From: Geomonas diazotrophica
GTDB lineage: Bacteria > Desulfobacterota > Desulfuromonadia > Geobacterales > Geobacteraceae
Reading direction: 5' to 3'
NCBI RefSeq assembly: GCF_018919385.1
Contig: NZ_JAHLMF010000006.1
Location: forward strand, 1-64,000
DNA: 64,000 nt
In this document: piece by piece, positions 55,922 through 64,000 of the stretch
Layout of the letters: the number at the start of each line of letters is the position of its first letter
Numbering within the stretch: the first letter of the stretch is position 1
The notes under the pieces: generated by a model
Database searches by the model: none
What the model was told of the DNA's origin: nothing
What the model saw: only the letters and a program-made list of their open reading frames with translations
Position numbers and translations under genes: made by a program

Positions 55922-56847
55922 ACAAAAGGCGCGGGGGTGCGGGGGATGGCGGATACGTCGAGATGGGCGATTCCCCACTCCAGAAGCTCCGCCGGCGCCG
56001 CATCCTGCAATTCCGGCGGGGGAGCTTGCCCGAGAAAACGGAGCGCCGCGAACAGCAGGCGCCCCCCCTCCCGATCCAGGTCACGGCCGGCAGCGAGGGA
56101 AACCGCGTTGTCCCGCTTGCTGAGCTTCGCGCCATCAGGGCCGGTTACCAGCGGCAGATGGTAGTAGGAAGGGGTGGGGAAGCCGAAGATGCGCTGCAGG
56201 TAGATCTGGCGCGGCGTCGAGGCCAGCAGGTCAGCCCCCCGCACCACCTGGTTCACCCCTGAGGCGGCGTCGTCGACCACGACAGCCAGATGGTAGGCGT
56301 AGGGACCGTCGGCCCGGTGGATCACGAAATCGCCGCAGGATGCGGTGAGATGCTGGCTGTAGCGCCCCATGATCCCGTCATCGAAGGAAATCACCTCGTC
56401 GTAGACCTTGATCCGCAGCGCACGTTCCACCTTTTCGAGCGGCAGTCCATTGCGACACAGCCCCGGGTAAACCAGCCCATCTTCGTGGGGGGCCGAGGCG
56501 ATCTGGGCTATTTCGCTCCTGGTGCAGCCGCAGGCATAGGCGAGACCGCGTCGCTGCAGTTGCTCCGCGGCGGCCCGGTAATGCTCGGTCCGCCTGCTCT
56601 GGTACAGCACCTCGCCGTCCCATTGAAAGCCGAGCTTCTCGAGGGTCGCCAGCATATCGTCGGCGATGCCCGGCACCACGCGGGGCAGGTCCAGGTCCTC
56701 CATACGTAACAGCCACAGCCCCCCCGCCCTCTTGGCGACCAGGTAGCTGCCCAAGGCGGCGACCAGGGAGCCCAGGTGCAGCGGTCCGGTTGGAGACGGC
56801 GCGAAACGGCCGACCTGCTTTTCCGTGTCTGATGCGGTGGATGTCAA
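55912..56847 (-). CDS. gluQ: Glutamyl-Q tRNA(Asp) synthetase
   Basis: 311 residues. GRFAPSPTGPLHLGSLVAAL (HIGH-type), CGCTRSEI...YPGLCR (zinc site) and GAKLSKRDNAVSL (KMSKS-type) show a glutamyl-tRNA synthetase catalytic core without the anticodon-binding domain. Attaches glutamate to queuosine in tRNA-Asp. Confidence 0.94.
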   Translation of the reverse strand: MTSTASDTEKQVGRFAPSPTGPLHLGSLVAALGSYLVAKRAGGLWLLRMEDLDLPRVVPGIADDMLATLEKLGFQWDGEVLYQSRRTEHYRAAAEQLQRRGLAYACGCTRSEIAQIASAPHEDGLVYPGLCRNGLPLEKVERALRIKVYDEVISFDDGIMGRYSQHLTASCGDFVIHRADGPYAYHLAVVVDDAASGVNQVVRGADLLASTPRQIYLQRIFGFPTPSYYHLPLVTGPDGAKLSKRDNAVSLAAGRDLDREGGRLLFAALRFLGQAPPPELQDAAPAELLEWGIAHLDVSAIPRTPAPFVYP

Positions 56848-56901
56848 GGGTTCACCAGGAGCGCCCCCGCCCCAGGGAAAGCCGGGGCGGGGGCAGCTTT
56901 A

Positions 56902-57213
56902 TTAGAGGAAAGAGCAGCAGTAATCGGAGACGGCGGTGACCTTCAGCTTGAAGCTCGAGTTTTCAGGAACCTCGAAGGCCTCGCCACCCTTGACGGTAAC
57001 CCAGTCGGGGGAGCCGGGGAGCAGCACGGTCATCTCGCCGGACATGATCTCCATCAGCTCAGCGGAACCGGTGTTGAAAGTGTACTCGCCCGGCATCATG
57101 ATGCCCAAGGTCTTGCGCGACCCGTCGGCGAAGAAAATGGTACGGCTGGTCACCCCACCGTCGAAATAGACATTGGCCTCTTTGACGACCGTTACGTTGT
57201 TGAACTCAGACAC
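56902..57213 (-). CDS. ppnP: Pyrimidine/purine nucleoside phosphorylase (DUF1255)
   Basis: 103 residues from a GTG at 57213 preceded by GGGAGG. Cupin strands [77 protein letters not shown] match PpnP, which cleaves nucleosides with phosphate. Confidence 0.93.
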   Translation of the reverse strand: MSEFNNVTVVKEANVYFDGGVTSRTIFFADGSRKTLGIMMPGEYTFNTGSAELMEIMSGEMTVLLPGSPDWVTVKGGEAFEVPENSSFKLKVTAVSDYCCSFL

Positions 57214-57285
57214 AGTAACCTCCCTCAATGGTATGAAATCGGGCGCAAACCCTGTAGTACGCACTCCGGCGGAGGCTAGCCGCCT

Positions 57286-57633
57286 CTACTTCTCCCACTC
57301 GCCGCTCTCCCAACGCTCCAAGGCGGCCTGGGCACGAAAGCCCATCAGTCCTGGCTCGCGGGCGATGACAGTGAGCGTCGCCACGCAGCGCTCGGGAGCT
57401 TCCCCCATGGCGTAGACGGCCACCATGCCGGCAACGACGGGATCGGGGTCTTCAAGCAGGCGGAGCAGTTCGGCCACCCCACCTTCACGCTGCAGAGCGC
57501 GGTAGTAGCGGGTGAGATCGGCGACTTCGGCGGCGGCCAGGTCCTCTGCCATGACTTCCAGGGCCTCGGCATGGCGCACGGCCGCCTTGGCAAACCACCC
57601 CACCAGCTTTGTCACCTTCTCATGCTGCTGCAA
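57286..57633 (-). CDS. DUF2019-like HEAT-type protein
   Basis: 115 residues, all helical. LVGWFAKAAVRHAEALE...LTRYYRALQREGGVAELLRLLEDPDPVVAGMVAVYAMGEAPERCVATLTVIARE resembles DUF2019, small HEAT-like repeats sometimes found as immunity proteins. Nothing in the surroundings points to a toxin partner. Confidence 0.6.
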   Translation of the reverse strand: MQQHEKVTKLVGWFAKAAVRHAEALEVMAEDLAAAEVADLTRYYRALQREGGVAELLRLLEDPDPVVAGMVAVYAMGEAPERCVATLTVIAREPGLMGFRAQAALERWESGEWEK

Positions 57634-57803
57634 CCCTTCCTCCCGGACATGGCGGCCTCTCGTCTGCCGGACCGCGAAGGCTGAAGGTAGCAGTTTTTCC
57701 CTGTGTCTTCAAGGATAAAGACTCCACCCGCTGCCTTTGAGTCGTCCTACTCCACAGGTAATCACACACCCAGAATCCTGCGGTTACTGGGTTTCCTATT
57801 GCA

Positions 57804-57832
57804 TTGACAGGAATTAAGACGACCTGTATAGT
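57804..57832 (+). promoter_or_regulatory. Sigma-70 promoter
   Basis: TTGACA, 17-bp spacer, TATAGT, about 40 bp before the lipoprotein start at 57873. Close to consensus. Confidence 0.8.
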
Positions 57833-57872
57833 CCCGCCTAATTAGCTTACCGTTACTGTAAGGAGCCTTTGA

Positions 57873-58547
57873 ATGCTTAAGAAGCAAACAGTACCCGCCT
57901 TGGCCATGTCGTTTCTCGTGATGATGAGTAGCGGCTGCACTCACAACATGAGGATCACCAATGCCGATGACTATTTCATTCCTCCCGCCGCTGTGCCTAA
58001 GCAGACAGTAAAGCTCGGCGTGACTTCGGCCAACAGCAGTCAGCCCCAGAACAGCCGGTACATTTCCGCCATAGTCGATGCTTTGCAGAGAAACAGTGCC
58101 GTCGAGAGGGTCATCTATCCATACACCGCGGCGAACAAGGACCAAGCCGATGCCGTCATCGACCTGTCCGTCAACCCTCGTTACGACGGCAAGGGCTCGA
58201 ACTTCTTCGTGAACTGGCCGGGCTTCCTGATCTTCGCACCCGCCATCTGGGGCTACGGCTATACCGTCGACATAAGCACCGAGGCCACCATCACCAATCT
58301 GAAGAACGGCAAGTCGCAACAGCTATCCGTCCCCGCACATTACGAGTTCAGGCAGGCTGAAATCGACAGGACCTGGACCGAGGTCGGCTGGTTCGAAGTC
58401 GGGATCATCCCGCTCATCGGTGGCATCGCCTTCACCGGCTATGACGATGATCTCACCCCCGAGTTCATCAAGAACGTGGGGCCGAGCTACGGTCCGTACG
58501 TCGCCACCAAAACCACAAAAGCCGTCTTCGACAGCCTGGGCTACTGA
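57873..58547 (+). CDS. Lipoprotein, unknown
   Basis: 224 residues. Signal peptide with lipobox MSSGC at about residues 18-22; the mature protein is alpha/beta and includes a hydrophobic stretch (NWPGFLIFAPAIWGYGY) and a second one (VGIIPLIGGIAF). AAGGAG precedes the ATG. Looks like an outer-membrane-associated lipoprotein with a TolB-like or GNA1162-like fold, but no family is certain. Confidence 0.7.
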   Translation: MLKKQTVPALAMSFLVMMSSGCTHNMRITNADDYFIPPAAVPKQTVKLGVTSANSSQPQNSRYISAIVDALQRNSAVERVIYPYTAANKDQADAVIDLSVNPRYDGKGSNFFVNWPGFLIFAPAIWGYGYTVDISTEATITNLKNGKSQQLSVPAHYEFRQAEIDRTWTEVGWFEVGIIPLIGGIAFTGYDDDLTPEFIKNVGPSYGPYVATKTTKAVFDSLGY

Positions 58548-58571
58548 GCCAAGTCAGCAAAGAGCAGACGC

Positions 58572-58604
58572 AAAAAAGGCGGGGGAAAATCCCCCGCCTT
58601 TTTT
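58572..58604. terminator. Bidirectional terminator
   Basis: AAAAAAGGCGGGGGA-AAA-TCCCCCGCCTTTTTT between the convergent lipoprotein and glnA genes. Confidence 0.9.
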
Positions 58605-58626
58605 GCTGCCCGTGTGAGCAAACTGC

Positions 58627-60039
58627 TTAGATGTCGAAGTACAGGGCGAACTCGAGCGGTACCGGACGCATACGAACCGGGTTGACTTCGGCTTCGGTCT
58701 TGTACTCGATCCACTTGTCGATGACGTCCGGGGTGAAGACGTCGCCCTTGAGCAGGAACTCGTGGTCGTCCTTGAGCGCGTTGAGCGCCTCCTCCAGGCT
58801 GCCCGGAGCGGACGGGATGGTGGAGAGCTCTTCCGGAGACAGACCGTAGATGTCCTTGTCCAGCGGCTGGCCCGGATCGATCTTGTTCTCGATGCCGTCG
58901 AGGCCCGCCATCAGCATGGCGGCGAAGGCGAGGTAGCCGTTGCAGGACGGATCCGGCGTACGATACTCGATCCTCTTCGCCTTCGGGTTGTTGGAGAACA
59001 TCGGGATACGCAGGGAGGCGGAACGGTTACGGCTGGAGTAAGCCATGTTCACCGGAGCCTCAAAGCCCGGCACCAGACGCTTGTAGGAGTTGGTGGTCGG
59101 GTTGGTGAAGGCGCAGAGAGCGCGGGCATGCTTGATGATGCCGCCGATGTAGTACAGAGCCATCTGGGAAAGCCCGCCGTATTTGTCGCCGGCGAAGAGG
59201 TTGGTGCCGTCTTTCCACAGAGACATGTGGCAGTGCATACCGGAGCCGTTGTCGCCGTAGAGCGGTTTCGGCATGAAGGTTACGGTCTTGCCATTGCGGT
59301 TCGCGACGTTCTTGATGACGTACTTGAACCACTGGAGCTGGTCAGCCATGTCGACGAGCGAGGAGAAGCGCATGTCGATCTCGGCCTGGCCGCCGGTGGC
59401 GACCTCGTGGTGCTGGCACTCGACGCGGATGCCGACCTTCTGGAGCTCCATCACCATCTCGTTACGGAGATCGTTCTGGGAGTCGGTCGGAGCTACCGGG
59501 AAGTAGCCTTCCTTGTGGCGCGGTTTGTAGCCGAGGTTCGGGAACTCTTCGCGGCCGGTGTTCCAGGCGCCTTCCACGGAGTCAACTGCGTAGAAGGAGG
59601 AGTTGGAGTTGGAGTCGTAACGGACGTCGTCGAAGATGAAGAATTCGGCTTCCGGTCCGAAGTATGCGGTGTCGGCGAGGCTGGTCGACTTAAGGTAGTT
59701 CTCCGCCTTCTTCGCGATGTTGCGCGGGTCGCGGGAGTAGCTTTCCTTGGTGATCGGGTCGAAGATGTCGCAGATCAGGGAGAGGGTCGGCACCGCGGTG
59801 AACGGATCCATTTTTGCGGTGGTCGGATCCGGGAGGATGATCATGTCGGAGGCGTGAATCGGCTGCCAGCCACGGATGGAGGAGCCGTCGAAGCCCTGGC
59901 CTTCCTCGAAAGTGTCCTCGCCAAACTCGCTCATCGGCACGGTGAAGTGCTGCCAGATGCCGACGAAGTCCATGAATTTGAAATCGACCATCAGCACGCC
60001 GTTTTCTTTGGCGAACTCCACTACTTGTTTTGGTGTCAT
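58627..60039 (-). CDS. glnA: Glutamine synthetase type I
   Basis: 470 residues. [72 protein letters not shown] and NRSASLRIP are GSI signatures. [11 protein letters not shown] contains the Tyr that is adenylylated in the enzyme of this class, so activity is probably set by GlnE and PII. It follows glnB by 38 bp. Confidence 0.97.
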   Translation of the reverse strand: MTPKQVVEFAKENGVLMVDFKFMDFVGIWQHFTVPMSEFGEDTFEEGQGFDGSSIRGWQPIHASDMIILPDPTTAKMDPFTAVPTLSLICDIFDPITKESYSRDPRNIAKKAENYLKSTSLADTAYFGPEAEFFIFDDVRYDSNSNSSFYAVDSVEGAWNTGREEFPNLGYKPRHKEGYFPVAPTDSQNDLRNEMVMELQKVGIRVECQHHEVATGGQAEIDMRFSSLVDMADQLQWFKYVIKNVANRNGKTVTFMPKPLYGDNGSGMHCHMSLWKDGTNLFAGDKYGGLSQMALYYIGGIIKHARALCAFTNPTTNSYKRLVPGFEAPVNMAYSSRNRSASLRIPMFSNNPKAKRIEYRTPDPSCNGYLAFAAMLMAGLDGIENKIDPGQPLDKDIYGLSPEELSTIPSAPGSLEEALNALKDDHEFLLKGDVFTPDVIDKWIEYKTEAEVNPVRMRPVPLEFALYFDI

Positions 60040-60077
60040 CTACTGTCTCCTTTCGAATTAAGTAAAGAATCAGCCAA

Positions 60078-62877
<2,800 letters not shown>

Positions 62878-63225
62878 GGTACAGCCTCCTTTTTATGCAG
62901 CGGTGTCTAAAAAATAAGCAGAATGCTTATCAAGCAGAATGAGGTTCCAATGACTTACAGGATCATTGCGTCAGGTCTTCAATCTGTAGCAAGAGAAGTG
63001 CCCAGTACAACACCCTCCTGATTAATATTTACACACCACTGCGACCGCTGGCGCAGCTGATGTCTATTCCGCGTTCTCGCGGCAGTTCAGGGGCGGCACC
63101 TACCAGACAATGAGCGGCGAGCGGGTGAACCTAGTCACCACTTGCCAAGAGCCGGCTGGCATACTATAGTACGGCTTGCTGTAAGCACGAGAGCAGGCAG
63201 CCCAGAGTTTAGGCAAAGGATTTAG
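62878..63225. other. Leader and divergent control region of glnN and the M23 peptidase gene
   Basis: 348 bp, no gene. The glnN side contains the attenuator-like hairpin at 62909-62930 and a second stem, CAATGA...TCATTG, at about 62949-62969. The peptidase side has no ideal promoter that I can name. Confidence 0.6.
62909..62930 (-). promoter_or_regulatory. Attenuator-like hairpin in the glnN leader
   Basis: On the minus strand ATAAGC-ATTCT-GCTTAT is followed by six T, about 20 bp before the glnN ribosome site. The upstream GCTT-GAT-AAGC pairing shares the AAGC arm and would exclude the terminator. Such an arrangement suggests antitermination control. Confidence 0.6.
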
Positions 63226-63969
63226 GTGAAGAAACAGGCAATCGCACTACGGTGGAAGGGAAGATCACGGCTGGCGGGTGTACTGCTGCCTGCATCCTTT
63301 CTTTGCGCGCTCTCCGTCTCCCCTGCGCAGGCGGACTTTTTCCGCTACACCGACGAGAGCGGAGTTGAGGTCTTCACCAACACCCCCACCACCAGCGGCG
63401 CGGTCCGGGTGCTGCGCGAAGCTAAGCAGCCAAAGCCAAAGGCCAGGATGCAGCAGGCTCCCCCCGTTTCCGCGTCCGGCAAGGAAGCTCCGGACCTTGG
63501 CGGGCTGGATGCCAAACTTCCCGTGCAAGGGGTGATCACGTCGGGGTACGGCATGCGGCACGACCCGATCGATGGCGGCCTGAGGCATCACAACGGCGTG
63601 GATATCGCAGTGCCGACCGGCACCAGGGTGAAGGCGATTGCGGCGGGGAGGGTGATCGAGAGCGGAGTGCACGGCGGCTATGGAAACCTCGTCACCGTCC
63701 AACATGCCGACGGCATGGTTTCCATGTACGGGCATAACTCGCAGCTCGAGGTCAAGATAGGGGACCAGGTGGAGGCGGGGCAGACCGTGGCGCTGTCGGG
63801 ATCCACCGGAAGGTCGACGGGGCCCCACGTGCATTTCGAACTCTGGAAAAACGGCATCAACGTGACGCGGAACTACCTCGACAACGGCGCCGGCATACCC
63901 GAGGTGACCGGCAGCATCAGAAGCTACCTCCACAAGGACGGCTCACTGGTCTTCACCAATATCAACTGA
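63226..63969 (+). CDS. M23-family peptidase with DUF4124 domain
   Basis: 247 residues from a GTG. A signal peptide (about 1-36), a DUF4124 motif (DFFRYTDESGVEVFTNTP) and a LytM/M23 domain: RHHNGVDIAVPTGT (zinc His and Asp), GNLVTVQHADGMVSMYGHNSQ and GPHVHFELWKNG. A periplasmic murein endopeptidase or activator of amidases. A partial second DUF4124-like phrase (YLHKDGSLVFTNIN) closes the protein. Confidence 0.9.
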   Translation: MKKQAIALRWKGRSRLAGVLLPASFLCALSVSPAQADFFRYTDESGVEVFTNTPTTSGAVRVLREAKQPKPKARMQQAPPVSASGKEAPDLGGLDAKLPVQGVITSGYGMRHDPIDGGLRHHNGVDIAVPTGTRVKAIAAGRVIESGVHGGYGNLVTVQHADGMVSMYGHNSQLEVKIGDQVEAGQTVALSGSTGRSTGPHVHFELWKNGINVTRNYLDNGAGIPEVTGSIRSYLHKDGSLVFTNIN

Positions 63970-64000
63970 GGCAATTGACCAGAGCCACTTTTCCTCAGGC

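Overview
The window is bacterial and most resembles a Geobacter-type genome (Desulfuromonadales; Geobacter/Geomonas/Citrifermentans relatives). The grounds are a tetrahaem cytochrome beside a periplasmic flavoprotein and a porin, a UGA-decoded (selenocysteine) peroxiredoxin, two glutamine synthetases (GSI with PII, plus GSIII), a probable aminofutalosine deaminase, a GAF chemoreceptor and a DUF3365 haem-type sensor kinase. The genus is an inference from gene content, not a database match.

Positions 1-645 are a chromosomal edge: the last codons of an IS3-type transposase, four tandem copies of a ~114-bp structured repeat, and a strong hairpin that reads as the original terminator of ssrA. Positions 646-17792 are, in my reading, one ~17-kb genomic island inserted in the 3' end of the tmRNA gene. 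The 15-bp sequence that forms the ssrA 3' end is repeated directly at both borders, and a P4-type integrase lies beside the intact ssrA. The island carries a complete integron: an IntI integrase with an N-terminal extension (9515-10747), an attI zone, and 15 gene cassettes, all transcribed away from intI and each ending in an attC site. Cassette products are mostly small membrane proteins of unknown function. They also include a Shedu (SduA) anti-phage nuclease, an L,D-transpeptidase, a possible HEPN protein, and one cassette present twice. The rest of the island (11331-17604) has a second small tyrosine recombinase operon, a palindrome-rich segment, a phage replisome-organiser protein, an AlpA-like regulator, and a divergent run of tiny open reading frames, mostly two-helix membrane proteins, of which at least two are paralogous.

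From 17.8 kb onward the sequence is GC-rich core genome. It holds ssrA and smpB; a dCache sensor; a hybrid histidine kinase broken by an amber codon; an amidohydrolase and panBCD; a chemoreceptor; pfkA; the selenoprotein peroxiredoxin; a small hemerythrin/nitrosative-stress-like operon; hom; and a riboflavin cluster (deaminase-nrdR-ribD-ribE-ribBA-ribH-nusB) whose spacers are filled with different short tandem repeats. An MFS transporter with a hemerythrin-like protein follows. Next comes a porin-flavocytochrome-tetrahaem operon with a sigma-54 promoter and a divergent sigma-54 activator, then tex, an iron-type DUF2325/DUF3793 pair, mobAB, tRNA-Gly, gluQ, ppnP, the glnN-glnB-glnA series and an M23 peptidase.

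The most interesting signals are the ssrA-inserted integron with a defence cassette and a graded decay of cassette-end pairing, the selenocysteine peroxiredoxin, the 114-bp structured repeat array, the family of tiny membrane proteins, and an attenuator-like leader before glnN.
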